Assembly: GCF_018831625.1 (NCBI RefSeq)
Contig: NZ_CP065193.1
Span: forward strand, 620,001-684,000
Origin: Spiroplasma endosymbiont of 'Nebria riversi'
GTDB lineage: Bacteria; Bacillota_I; Bacilli_A; Mycoplasmatales; Nriv7
Direction: 5' to 3'
DNA: 64,000 nucleotides
The position numbers and the translations under genes are program-made. Numbering within the stretch: the first letter of the stretch is position 1; the number at the start of each line of letters is the position of its first letter. The notes under the pieces are model-generated. The model was not told the origin of the DNA and did not search any database. It saw only the letters and a list, made by a program, of their open reading frames with translations. Positions 21,947 through 31,510 of the stretch are shown one piece after another.

Positions 21947-22871
21947 TTCAGTTTTTGGAACTTCTTTAATAAGTGGACTACCTTTAATTAGTATTTTTAT
22001 GATTACTGCTATTGCTGCTTTAATTTCTGAGCGAGCAGGTGTAATTAATATTGGTTTGGAAGGACAGATGGTATTTGCTGGTTTTGGTTATTCATTAGTT
22101 ACTTATCGTCATTATGATGTTAATAATTTAAATAATCATCATTTAGCAGTAATAGCAATTATTGTTGGCATTCTTTTTGGAATGATAATATCGTTGCTTC
22201 ATTCACTAATGGTATTAAAATTTAAAATTAATCATATTATTTCTGGGACAGTTGTTAATGTTGCGGGCTCTGCTATTGCCGCGATGGGAGCAACATTATT
22301 AAATAATCGTGCTAATATTTCAAGTAATATTCAATACATTCCTTGAAAAATAGATAGTTTAATTTTTTATCCGTTTATTATTTTAATTATTGTAATTGCT
22401 ATTATTTGTTTATTAGTTTTTAGTAAGTTTGGGTTGCGTTTAAAATCAGTTGGCGAAAATCCTTGAGCTAGTGAATCTGTTGGGATTAATGTTATTCATT
22501 ATAAATTTGTTGCGATTACAATTTCGGGAGCTTTAGCTGGATTAAGTGGTTCATTATATGTGATAACCCAAAATATTTTTATTCCAATAGCAGGGGGCTA
22601 TGGTTTTATTGCTATTGCGATTATGATTCTGGCCCGCTGAAATGGATGGTTTATTATATTAAGTTCATTTATTTTGGGATATCTAATTCAGTTAACATAT
22701 GAGGCTGCTGCTGTTCCTGATATTACTAAACATATTAATCCCCAATTGTTAAAATCATTAATTTACTTGTCACCATTAGTATCATTATTAATTTTTCGGT
22801 TTATTTATAATAAAAAAATTACGGGTGCACCAAGTGCTTTGGGAATAAATTATTCAGCGGATAGTTGTTAG
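21939..22871 (+). CDS. Nucleoside ABC importer permease 2
   Basis: A 310-residue NupQ-like permease of normal length, overlapping permease 1 by 8 nt. The family loop AALISERAGVINIGLEGQMV is at residues 27-46; later segments include TISGALAGLSGSLY, YGFIAIAIMILARWNG and LGINYSADS near the end. With the preceding three genes it completes a lipoprotein-ATPase-permease-permease importer. The stop is only 4 bp before the start of prophage remnant 1. Confidence 0.92.
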
Positions 22872-22875
22872 TTTG

Positions 22876-23390
22876 GGCACATAAAGTTTTGTTAGGCGGG
22901 AAAAGATTTGAATAAGTATTAAGACAGTCAGCAGTGATTGTCTTTTTATTTTATAAGGTGTTAAAAGTTTGTTCTTTGAAAATTAAATACAAGTGAATTA
23001 ATAATGTTGGTATGTATTAAAGCGCGTTAAATTGTGGGTGGTCGCCATAACCAAAAGAAGTTTTACCAGTTAATAGATAACATCCTATTAACTATAGCAA
23101 TTTGTTTCGTTTTGCAATAAAAAAATGAATGGGTGGATTTCCTAAAAATATACACGCTATTAAATTAGTTCCAAGGGTAGGATGCAGATGTTAAAGCGTA
23201 AAAATTTCTATATAGGGGTATGCTAAGTTTAAAATTATTAAAATCTTTATCTAAATCTAATTAAAAAACAAAATTCAATAACAAAGCTTGTTAAACACTT
23301 AAATCTGCGATATATAAGTGTTTAAAAAACTAAGTTAACTAACTTAGTTAATATAACTTAGTTTATAACAAATAATAAAGGTAATTTATT
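22876..23390 (+). other. Plectrovirus non-coding (origin-like) region, remnant 1
   Basis: No ORF. It holds inverted repeats: AACACTT/AAGTGTT near 23294-23323 and several AACTAAGTTA-type palindromes at 23328-23372, suited to single-strand replication origins or packaging hairpins. The same region is found inverted at 38295-38812 with point changes. Confidence 0.6.
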
Positions 23391-23717
23391 ATGAAAAACA
23401 TTGAAAACATTTTCTTAAATACTAAAAAATATCTTTTAAAAGAAACACAAAACGCAATGCTTATTAAAGCACCAAAAATTCCGTGATTTAATGAACAAAT
23501 CGGTATTTGGTTTCCAAAGCGATTTGTTTATAAAGGAAAATACGAAAATTCAATTTGCATCGGAATAATAAAAGATAGTAAATATCAAGTAATTTCGATT
23601 AATCAAAAAGAAAAAGAAACCAAATTAATTAAGGGACAAGAATTATTAGGTTTTTTCATTGCCGAAAAAGAAAACAACAAAAAAGATACAAATTATAACT
23701 ATTTTAAAGGAGTTTAA
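23391..23717 (+). CDS. Plectrovirus small protein (type 1)
   Basis: 108 residues, MKNIENIFLNTKKYLLKETQ at the start, then RFVYKGKYENSICIGIIKD and GQELLGFFIAEK. It is the first gene after the viral non-coding region in remnant 1, remnant 2 (37968-38294) and the relic at 31748. The 45576-45812 protein is a distant relative. Function unknown; its position before the phage morphogenesis genes suggests an early or regulatory role. Confidence 0.75.
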
Positions 23718-23719
23718 AA

Positions 23720-23941
23720 ATGAATATTGCGATTGGACTGATATTTATTATCATTTGCATAATGCTATTGGCATATTTTGCTTATAAAATTTATGCCAAA
23801 ATAAAAATGCGAATTAAATATAAAAATGCCATTAAAAATAATACTGGTAATTTTACAAAAGACGAAAAAGTATTTATTGCTCGCTTTGAAGAATGAGTTA
23901 AAGCTCCTAATTCAAAAGAAAATAATGAGAATAAAAAATAA
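23720..23941 (+). CDS. Plectrovirus small membrane protein
   Basis: 73 residues: one N-terminal membrane segment (IAIGLIFIIICIMLLAYFAY) and a basic/charged tail ending EEWVKAPNSKENNENKK. AAAGGAG precedes the ATG. Its TAA overlaps the next ATG (TAATG). The copy in remnant 2 has lost its ATG. Confidence 0.75.
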
Positions 23942-24102
23942 TGTTTTGAAAAATTATCATGGAATTCTTAGAACTGTTTGTTCCGATAGAAAAAATGCTT
24001 GCATAAGTTGCGTTTATTGCTGGATTAATTATTATCATTACTTTTCTTTTCACACTAATTTCAATTATGTATTTACCAATAAAAATGATTTTTGGGAGAT
24101 AA
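23941..24102 (+). pseudogene. Plectrovirus membrane protein, nonsense-mutated
   Basis: The frame matches the intact 53-residue protein of remnant 2 (37583-37744) but has TAA at 24004-24006 where the other copy has CAA (KMPAQVAF versus KMLA*VAF). It carries one hydrophobic segment, GLIIIITFLFTLISIMY. Confidence 0.75.
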
Positions 24103-24105
24103 AAA

Positions 24106-24336
24106 ATGACAATAAACTTAAAAGAATTTAATTGAGAACAAATTAAACAAACTTTCTGAGATTTATTTATTCAAATTACAACTATTCCGGCTCACATTAC
24201 TGGTGGTAAATAAATTAAATTAACCGAAGCACCACTTTGACTTTTAATAGCAAACATTTCTTTTTGATTCTTAACAGTGATTATGGTGTGATTTATTTTA
24301 ATACTACTTTGAAAAACCATATCAGTATTTAGATAG
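24106..24336 (+). pseudogene. Plectrovirus membrane protein with internal TAA
   Basis: It starts MTINLKEFNWEQIKQTFWDL. TAA follows ITGGK, then the frame continues with a membrane segment (LLIANISFWFLTVIMVWFIL). The same TAA is present in remnant 2, so it predates the duplication or the gene is truly two short ORFs. Confidence 0.6.
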
Positions 24337-24347
24337 AGGCAAAATTA

Positions 24348-24482
24348 ATGTCAAGAAGTTACATTGTGATGCATTCCCAAAGAAATTCAAAATTAATTAG
24401 AAAAAAATATAACCGCGTTAAGGTTAATCGTGGTTTTAACAAATTTAAGAAAAACTTTGAATATAAATGGTGAATGTTTTAA
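24348..24482 (+). CDS. Plectrovirus small basic protein
   Basis: 44 residues, with 14 Lys/Arg (SRSYIVMHSQRNSKLIRKKY, RGFNKFKKNF). Probably binds the single-stranded viral DNA; inferred from charge and from its position just before the coat gene. Identical in length in remnant 2. Confidence 0.7.
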
Positions 24483-24501
24483 AAAGAAAGGGGGTGATTA
24501 T

Positions 24502-24744
24502 ATGATTGGAACTTTCTTAACAGAAGCACCAGCAGTAACAAAGATAACAGCTAGTGACGCGATGACTAAATTATGAAATGCGATTATAACAGCGTTTACT
24601 AAAATTTGAGAAATTATTGCTGTTAATATGCCGCAAGTCGGTAACTTCTTTGCTGACTACTGAATATTCATTTTTCCATTTATTTTGGCAATATTATTTA
24701 TTCGCTTTAAAATGTTTGAAAAATTACTTGGCGCAGTTTGTTAA
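24502..24744 (+). CDS. Plectrovirus major coat protein
   Basis: 80 residues after a strong AAGGGGGTG site. An amphipathic N-terminal part (MIGTFLTEAPAVTKITASDA) is followed by the hydrophobic segment YWIFIFPFILAILFIRF and a short basic end (KMFEKLLG). This is the layout of filamentous/plectrovirus coat subunits, which sit in the membrane before assembly. The homologue in remnant 2 is 82 residues. Confidence 0.8.
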
Positions 24745-24770
24745 CAAAAAAAAATAAAGTGAGGCGCAAG

Positions 24771-25790
24771 ATGAAATTTTGCAAATGAATAATAGAAAAA
24801 AATAACCATTTTATTGAATTAAATCGCACCTCATTTTTAATTTTATGACATTGCGGAGCAATTTGATACGTTTACAAAGGTTATTTAAAAAACATTGTGC
24901 GCTATTTATTTTTAGCAGGTTGTATTTTAATTTTCCTTTTTAAAATCAGTAATTTAACACAAATTAACAAAGTTATTAATTTTTTAAAAAACTCACCATT
25001 AAACATCGTTATTGGTTCATTAGGAACTGGAAAAACCGCCTTTCTAGTATACGCATCAAAATTACTAAAAAAGAAGAAATATCATATCGCCTCAACCTTT
25101 CCATTACTAGAAACCCAAAAATTAAGTTTAGGACATATGGGATTATTAGATTTTGATTATCCGGTATCGCCAGACAAAACCTTACTGTTATGAGATGAAA
25201 CCAACTTATTTTTAGAAGTAACTGATTGATAAAAAAATAATACCAAAAATGAAGAAACTGGTATTCAAGAGTATTTTGCTCTGGCACGCCATTGTGGTCA
25301 TATTATGCTTGCCAGCGGTCAAAGAGATAAACATATTTGAGTTAAAGTTCGTGATATTGCTAATAATGTGATTACGGGAATTCGTAAAAAACCAGTTAAT
25401 ATTTTTTGTCCCTACTTAAAAGTCATCTATGGTACCTTTACGAGCATTGAAGAATATGAACGCTGACGAAACACCTTAATTGATGCTAAAAATAGCAAAA
25501 AAGGTCGCCGTATTAAATATCGTGATATTCCTGAACTTGATATTTATTTTTTTAAACTAAAAATTCCTCTACCAATATTAAACACTTACAACTCTTTTTA
25601 CCTAGCGTTTTTAAGAGATTACTTAAATTTAAAAGTAAATCTTGACTATGAAGATAAATACTATACTGACACAGCAATTGATTTAGAAGACTTAGAATAC
25701 TTAAAAATGGATAAATTTAGCAAATTTTTAAGAAAAATGAAAGAAAAATAACGGTTAACCCTTTTTTAGTAGCGACAATTATTATTTAGA
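24771..25790 (+). pseudogene. Zot-like (gene I-type) assembly ATPase, inactivated
   Basis: An N-terminal membrane segment (YLFLAGCILIFLFKI) precedes a Walker A VIGSLGTGKTAF at ~85 and LLLWDETNLF. The intact version is in remnant 2. Here TAA at 25230-25232 replaces a Glu codon (DW*KNNTKN). Near 25740 one extra A shifts the last codons, so the frame runs on to TAG at 25788. The family drives extrusion of filamentous phages. Confidence 0.8.
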
Positions 25791-25817
25791 CATTAATTAA
25801 ATTAAATTAATTTTTAT

Positions 25818-25989
25818 TTAATATTTTTGTTTTATTATCATTGTAATTCCAATAACAATCATAATTCAGAAAAAAAATGCCATTGGTGTAAAATCAGATA
25901 AAAACTCAAATATATTATATACAAGAGTTCAAGCGCCTTCTAAAAACTTTAAATACGGGATTTCTTCGGCGGGCGGACTATTTTATCAT
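25818..25989 (-). pseudogene. Coat-like small membrane protein in opposite orientation, frameshifted
   Basis: On the minus strand GAAAGGAGGTGAGAT precedes ATG at 25989; one base out of frame follows SPPAEEIPYLKFLEGAWTLV and a hydrophobic segment (MAFFFWIMIVIGITMII) to TAA at 25818. Size, strong ribosome-binding site and single membrane segment resemble the coat gene. It lies in ~300 bp (25793-26060) that remnant 2 does not have at the same place. Confidence 0.5.
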
Positions 25990-26075
25990 ATCTCACCTCC
26001 TTTCTAAATAATGTCTCTACTAAAAACGCAATCAGCCATAACATTATCTTACTCTATGAAAGGAACAATAAAAAA

Positions 26076-26359
26076 ATGGAAAATCTTGTAAAAATGGCGG
26101 ACTTTATTGCCCAAATGCTTTACAAAGTTTTTGATTTAATTTGAAGTCTTGAAGTACCGGGAACAAATATTCAACTAATATTCCTCTATTCTTAACGCTC
26201 GCTGTAGAATTTCTTATGGCAATTATTCTTGGATTTGGTAGTCAACAAGTTAATTTAGAAAAACAACGCCAATATGCCATTAAAAATAAGGGTCGTTTAA
26301 GTGCGTGAGGAAAAGTTAAAAAGCAAGTAAAACCAATAAAAACCAAACAAGGTAATTAA
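26076..26359 (+). pseudogene. Plectrovirus membrane protein, frameshifted
   Basis: It starts MENLVKMADFIAQMLYKVFD. One T is missing near 26191 compared with remnant 2 (IQLIFPLFLTLAVEFLMAI), giving an early TAA. The C-terminal part (GSQQVNLEKQRQYAIKNKGR) remains readable in the shifted frame. Confidence 0.7.
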
Positions 26360-26361
26360 AA

Positions 26362-26610
26362 ATGTTTAAACTAATTATTATTTTTATCTTAATAACTGTT
26401 CTTGGATTATTAGCGGGTAGTCATTTTGAAACTTTAACAAACTATATTAGCGAAGGTCTTGCCAATTTCCGAAAGTTTATTACTAGCAATTTAACAATTT
26501 TAGAACTATTTAAACCAATGGCCCGGACATTTTATCAACATCCAATCTTTACCATTCTTGGTGTCACTTGTGTACTTATTGTCTTATTTATTGTAATTAA
26601 AGGTAGGTAA
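26362..26610 (+). CDS. Plectrovirus two-helix membrane protein
   Basis: 82 residues: N-terminal helix FKLIIIFILITVLGLLAG, a central soluble part (FETLTNYISEGLANFRKF) and C-terminal helix FTILGVTCVLIVLFIVI. Resembles minor structural/assembly proteins of filamentous viruses by layout. Remnant 2 has a frameshifted copy. Confidence 0.7.
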   Translation: MFKLIIIFILITVLGLLAGSHFETLTNYISEGLANFRKFITSNLTILELFKPMARTFYQHPIFTILGVTCVLIVLFIVIKGR

Positions 26611-26614
26611 AAAA

Positions 26615-26935
26615 ATGGAAAAATGAACTAAAAAACAAGAATTAGAAATAGAGAATGACAAATTAAAAATTGCTAATGTCATATTAGAAAATAGTGTTAA
26701 TACTCTTAAATACATAATAATGGAAAAAAATGAAGAAATTTTAGAACTAGAAAAGCGAAATAGTATTCATATAGATGAAAAATCAGAGTTAGTTATTGAA
26801 AATGAAAAATTAAAAATTTTTAAACACGAAAGGAGAGTTAAGATGAAAAAACTTTTAGCAAAATTATTTAAAAAAGATAATTCAAAAGAAAAAATATCAT
26901 TAAAAATTAAAAATTCTTTTAAAAAACAGTTTTAA
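26615..26935 (+). pseudogene. Plectrovirus coiled-coil/membrane protein, truncated by IS
   Basis: The N-terminal ~65 residues are a coiled coil (KQELEIENDKLKIANVILEN). Then an AAAGGAG and internal ATG start a second domain (MKKLLAKLFKKDNSKEK), which is a separate 130-residue ORF in remnant 2 (34972-35364). Here the frame stops at the IS border (KNSFKKQF*), losing the membrane segments. Confidence 0.65.
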
Positions 26936-28072
26936 TTTTGTAGAAAACTCTTGATATTTATTGAATATACCTAATTTTAGGTATATTTTTAATATGATAG
27001 AGGTGGATAATAATTATGGAAAAAATAATTCAAGAACTAGTAAATACTTTAACAGATGATCAATTTTTAGAATTTTATGAAAAAGTCAAACAACAAGCAG
27101 AATTAATAAAAAAACAAAAACGTTTAAATGAAATTGATCAAAAATTTAGAGCACAGGGTATTTTAAATGCTCTAAATGTGAATCTTACCATTGCGTTAAA
27201 AATGGACATAATTCAGAAGGAAAACAAAAATATTTATGTAAAAATTGCCGTGCAAGTTTTGACGCTTTTCGTAATCATTTTATTTATTGAAGTCATTTAA
27301 ATTATGAACAATGAAATTTATTGATTAAAATTTCATTGCTGGGGAAATCTAGTAAAACAATTTCTCGTTTTATTAAAACTACATTAAAAACTGCTTGATA
27401 TAATCGTCAAAAATTAATGAAATCAAAACAATTAGAAAATACCCAATTAAAATTTAAAAAATTATCTGGTAAAATCCAAATCGATGAAACATTTATTAAA
27501 GAAATTCATAAAGGAAATTTCAAACATAAAACTGATCCATGAAGAATTCACCTTGACCCATTCGCAACTAATACTAAATGATGTATTCAAATGGCGGTTG
27601 ATAATAATAACAATATTTATGTTAAATCCACAAACACCAAACGTTTACAAAAACAATGATTTATTGAAAATATGAACAAAGAATTAATTAACCAAAATTC
27701 AATTATTACTTCTGATATGCAAAAATTATATTTTTTAGTAGCAAAACAAACAAATTCTACTTTATGTGTAACTAAAACAACAATTAATTCTGAAGCTGGT
27801 TATCATAACTTAAATAAAATCAGTAAATTACAATCTATTCTTAAAGAAGCCTTAATTCATTATCATGGTTTAGGTTTTACTAATATTCAAAATTATTTAA
27901 ATCTCTGAAAATGAAAATACCAACATAAGGGTTTAACTCCAAAAAAACAAACAGCGGTATTATATTTTAATGTATAAAAAATTAAAGTAAAAATATTAAT
28001 TTTATATAAAAGCCTTTTAAAATTATCAAGTTGATGATTTTTTTTATTTTATCAAGAGTTTTCGACAAAATT
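26930..28072 (+). mobile_element. IS1595-type element, copy 3 (full length, frameshifted)
   Basis: Left end TTTTAATTTTGTAGAAAACT, right end ATCAAGAGTTTTCGACAAAA. No matching target duplication: the left flank is phage, the right flank is leader element B, so the surrounding DNA was rearranged after insertion. Confidence 0.85.
27016..27977 (+). pseudogene. IS1595-type transposase, copy 3, frameshifted
   Basis: Two extra T near 27163 (GGTATTTTAAATGC instead of GGTATTAAATGC) put the zinc ribbon out of frame. The catalytic body continues in another frame to TAA at 27975. Confidence 0.8.
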
Positions 28073-28084
28073 AAAAATTGTTTG

Positions 28085-28231
28085 TTGTGTAAAAATTCAA
28101 TAATATGATAAAATGAAAACGAATAAAAATGAAAATAACAAGAAAAGCAGGGTTAGTTTAGTAATTAAATAATATAATTAGCTGATTGTTTTACTTCTTC
28201 AAAGCAATACCTAAGAAAACTAAACGCGACC
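28085..28231 (+). ncRNA. Repeated leader element, copy B (upstream of deoD)
   Basis: TTGTGT (28085) and TAAAAT (18 nt later) are followed by the 10-codon ORF (28129-28161), and GGT..GTTTAGT pairs with ACTAAAC..ACC at the end (28231). The third stem reads ATTGTTTT/AAAGCAAT (G-U pair). The element ends 77 nt before the deoD start. The IS1595 right end lies directly against its -35 box, so the upstream part shared by copies A and C is lost here. Confidence 0.55.
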
Positions 28232-28270
28232 GTTATTTTTTGATAAGTAATTATTAATATTAAAAAGTGG

Positions 28271-28276
28271 TATAAT
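28271..28276 (+). promoter_or_regulatory. -10 box of deoD
   Basis: TATAAT lies 33 nt upstream of the ATG; the -35 region is A/T-rich and unclear. deoD may thus have its own promoter besides that in leader element B. Confidence 0.5.
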
Positions 28277-28308
28277 AACGATATTAAAATATAAAGAGGA
28301 GCAAAAGA

Positions 28309-29034
28309 ATGACACCACATATTAGTGCTAAAAAAGAGGATATTGCCCCAATAGTTTTAATGCCCGGAGATCCAATTAGAGCAAAATATATTGCAACAAA
28401 TTATTTGCAAGATGTGCAATTAGTAAATAGTGTTCGTAATATGTTAATGTATACAGGAATATATCAAGGGAAAAGAATAACTATTGCTGGTAGTGGTATG
28501 GGTTGTCCTTCAATCGGCATTTACTCATATGAATTATTTAAATTTTATGATGTTGATGTAATTATTAGAATTGGAAGTGCAGGTGCATATGACGAAAATT
28601 TAAAACTGTATGATGTTATTAATGTAAGTTCGGTGTATGGTGAAAATAATTATGCCAAAATTGTTGGTGCAACAAATGGCGATATTATTGAAGCCAATCC
28701 TAATATTTATGAATTAATTAAAAAAACAGCAAGTGATAAAAACATTAACATCATATCTGGAAGGGTGCACTGTTCTGATGTTTTTTATCGTAAAAATTTT
28801 GAAGAATATAAAAGATTTTTAAATGAAAAACAAACTATTGCTGTAGAAATGGAAGCTTTCGCGTTATTTGTTAATGCAAAAGTGTTAAATAAGCAAGCAG
28901 GATGTATTTTAACTGTATCTGATTCGTTAGTAACAAAAGAGGCTACTACGAGTGAAGAACGCGAACAATCATTTGATAAGATGATGATGTTGGCTTTAAA
29001 AACAGCAGTTAATTTTTATAAACAAGATGTTTAA
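28309..29034 (+). CDS. deoD: Purine-nucleoside phosphorylase, DeoD type
   Basis: 241 residues, usual length for the hexameric DeoD class. Phosphate and nucleoside site motifs: LMPGDPIRAKYIA, NMLMYTGIYQGK, IAGSGMGCPSIGIYSYEL, IRIGSAGAY, and VEMEAFALFVNA (the Glu that binds ribose). It splits purine nucleosides into base and ribose-1-phosphate in the cytoplasm, using substrates such as those brought in by the BMP importer. AGAGGAG precedes the ATG. Confidence 0.97.
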   Translation: MTPHISAKKEDIAPIVLMPGDPIRAKYIATNYLQDVQLVNSVRNMLMYTGIYQGKRITIAGSGMGCPSIGIYSYELFKFYDVDVIIRIGSAGAYDENLKLYDVINVSSVYGENNYAKIVGATNGDIIEANPNIYELIKKTASDKNINIISGRVHCSDVFYRKNFEEYKRFLNEKQTIAVEMEAFALFVNAKVLNKQAGCILTVSDSLVTKEATTSEEREQSFDKMMMLALKTAVNFYKQDV

Positions 29035-29075
29035 AGAAAAAGGTAAATTTTTATAAAGAGGGGTTTCTCAAACTA

Positions 29076-29900
29076 ATGGATAAAAATAGTATTGATAGTT
29101 TTTTAATTTTAGTTAAAACCAATGTATCTATTGATAAAGTTGTTAAGCCTTTTGTTAAAACAATAGATAAACAAACTTTGCATAAAATTAAATGACTTTA
29201 TATTTCAGAACATAAAATTAATGATGAATCTTATTTAACTATTGCTTTAAATGAGTTTACTTTTAATTTTATTAAAAAGTTAAAAAAGTGTGATTGAATT
29301 TTAGTTCATAAATATATTTTAAAAGATAAATTTCATAATAAAAATTATAAGGTTGTTAGTTGTGAAATGGGATTTTATAAATATAAATTAATTAACACGG
29401 TATATCATTGTCATCGTATCGATGAACAAACTTCAATTGATAGTAATTTATGAAAAGTATTAAGTGAAAAAAAGCAACAAATTTTGCTTGAATTTTTATT
29501 TGCTTTACGAAAAAAAAGAAAAATAGAGTTTTTAATTTTAAATGATATTTTTAGTAGTACAACAGAAAAGGAAATTGCTAATCAAGTTTGTGAACAGGCT
29601 AATAGCTATAAGAAGCATTATCATTTATTACGAATTGGGCAAGATATTATTGCTTGCTTAGGGCGATTAAAAAATATTATTGATTTTTATATTGAGGACG
29701 GTAGTATTAATTTTGCTTTGAAAGATAATGAAATTATTAATCAAAAAGTATTAAATGAATTAGAAATTGTTAAAAAAACAAAAACCAGTGCTAAAAATTT
29801 TACAAGTCTTTTTATAAATCATGATATGGAAGCGCTTTATCAAATAATGAAAAAGATTATTCGTGATAATCCGTGTTCGTTGTATGTAAGTTCAGGTTAA
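29076..29900 (+). CDS. Hypothetical protein
   Basis: 274 residues, no signal peptide or membrane segment, start at ATG after AAAGAGGGG. The only features are a Lys/Ile-rich helical composition, DWILVHKYILKDKFHNKNY in the middle and ITENSY-like ANSYKKHYHLLRIGQDIIACL later. Three TGA Trp codons are inside. It follows deoD by 41 nt and is probably in the same transcript. I do not recognise the family. Confidence 0.6.
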
Positions 29901-29910
29901 TAGATAATAA

Positions 29911-29945
29911 AAATCATTCTCATATGAGAATGATTTTTATTTTTT
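29911..29945. terminator. Bidirectional terminator between the hypothetical gene and tsaD
   Basis: AAAAATCATTCTCAT/ATGAGAATGATTTTTAT is a perfect long stem with T/A runs on both sides, serving two convergent genes. Confidence 0.9.
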
Positions 29946-30905
29946 CTTTTTAGAAGTTTCTTTTAAGCGATTATTAATTATTTGTCAAGTTAATCTTGCA
30001 ATCATCGCAGCATTATCGGTACAGTATTTATTATTAGGAATAATAACTGTGGTATTTTTTGTTGCTAAGTTTTCAGCCTTAGTTCGTAAAACACTGTTAG
30101 CAGCAACGCCGCCGACTACTGTTATCATTTTTGGATGATATTTTTTCATTGCCATTGTTAATTTTTTAATTAAAATATTAGTTGCTTGTTCTTGAAAAGA
30201 ACAAGCAATATCTTCTTTTCTAAATTCTAATTGGCGAACATTTAATTTCTTAATTAAATTTGCTACTGCAGATTTTAAACCACTAAATGAAAAGTCAAAA
30301 CTGTTATCATTTTTCCCTAATGGCAGTTCAAAAATATTTTGTCCTTTTTTTGCTATTTTATCAATTATTGGTCCACCCGGATATTCAAGTTCTAATAATT
30401 TTGCTACTTTATCATAAGCTTCACCGACAGCATCATCATAAGTTTCTCCTAAAATATGAAAATCAAGATGTTTTTTCATTAAAATTAATTGCGTGTGACC
30501 ACCGGATACTACTAAGGTTATTAAGGGAAACTTAAATTCATTATTAATGGCAGCGCTATAAATATGACCTTCAATATGATTACAAGCAATAAGTGGTTTT
30601 TTTAACATTAACGATATTGTTTGAGCGCAAACTTTACCGATATGAAGCGAACCACTTAATCCCGGATGGTCAGTATAACCGATGTAGTCAATATCATGAT
30701 ATTGGATCTGTGCTTGTTTAATGGCTTCTTTTAAAACATAACTAATTTTAGAAATATGAAGTCTTGAAGCAATTTCAGGAACAACCCCACCATATTGTTG
30801 ATGATTAGCTATTTGTGAAAAAATAATATTGCTTTTAACTTTTTTATCTTTATATATTGCTATTGCTGTTTCATCACAACTTGTTTCAATAGCTAAGATG
30901 GTCAT
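29937..30905 (-). CDS. tsaD: tRNA N6-threonylcarbamoyladenosine transferase subunit TsaD
   Basis: 322 residues. The ASKHA/Kae1 fold carries MTILAIETSCDETAIAIY at the N-terminus, the metal-binding HIEGH (~112), VVSGGHTQLIL, and GGVAANSVLR near the C-terminus. With TsaB/C/E it makes t6A37 in ANN-decoding tRNAs. The last residues (LTWQIINNRLKETSK) include a TGA Trp and reach a TAA overlapping the terminator. AAGGAG lies before the ATG. 11 nt downstream of the DeoR fragment. Confidence 0.95.
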
Positions 30906-30916
30906 ATTTTTTCTCC

Positions 30917-31435
30917 TTAATTAATAACAATAATTGAATTACCTGTTTTGTTAATATTGGGTAATGATTTATTGTTTGTAATAAATATATCACATTCCTT
31001 TAAATTAGCGTATTTAATAAAACCAATTGTGTTAATATTATCATTTTCAGCAATAATAATTTTAGTATTAAAAGCACTTAATACTTTTTGTTTCAGTTGT
31101 GCTTCTTCTTCATTTTTAGCATATAAATCATAAGTATTAGAAATATTATTAATATCAAGAATGCATTTACTGAATTTAACATTTTCTAAATTTGCTAAGC
31201 TATGACGTCCTACTAAAACTTTACTTTCAGCTAAATAACGACCACCAATTAAAATAGTATCTAAAATATTTTTATTATTAATTGCTTGTTTAAAAATTTC
31301 AATACTGTTTGTAAATAAATAAACTGGTTTATTTATTAAACTGATTAAATATTCATTGGTAATTCCTGAATTAATAAACAAAATGTCATTATTATTAATT
31401 AGTTTTTGTTGCCAGAAATATTTTATTGTTGTCAA
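30917..31435 (-). pseudogene. DeoR-family regulator, sensor domain only
   Basis: 172 residues equal to the C-terminal sugar-phosphate-sensing domain of DeoR regulators: NDILFINSGITNEYLI, VYLFTNSIEIF, ILIGGRYLAESKVLVG, and FITNNKSLPNIN. The N-terminal winged helix (~60-80 residues) is absent; upstream in frame is TAG and the only start is TTG without a ribosome-binding site. Either a truncated gene or a stand-alone sensor. It may have regulated sugar or nucleoside use. Confidence 0.65.
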
Positions 31436-31455
31436 TATCTAATAATTTAATTTGT

Positions 31456-31494
31456 GTAGAAACCATATACATATGACAAGATTTTGGTTTCTAC
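31456..31494. repeat. Inverted repeat GTAGAAACCA/TGGTTTCTAC
   Basis: Perfect 10-bp arms with a 19-nt spacer; no T run on either side. It could be an operator in front of the DeoR gene or a site left from deletion of its 5' part. Confidence 0.5.
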
Positions 31495-31510
31495 AAACTT
31501 GCTTTTAATT

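Larger units (their letters stand above)
22876..26935 (+). mobile_element. SpV1-like plectrovirus prophage remnant 1 (plus orientation)
   Basis: About 4.06 kb with the plectrovirus order: non-coding region, small proteins, major coat protein, Zot-like ATPase, membrane proteins. Its left boundary (CATAAAGTTTTGTTAGG, 22880) is the same as the boundary of remnant 2 at 38812. It lacks the replication and adsorption genes. At the right it is cut by IS1595-type copy 3 at about 26930. Several genes carry stops or frameshifts, so it cannot make virus. Confidence 0.85.

Noticed and set aside
25009-25287. Minus-strand ORF opposite the assembly ATPase (and its mirror at 36397-36675)
   Set aside because: Antisense shadow of a conserved viral gene; conserved only because the sense gene is.
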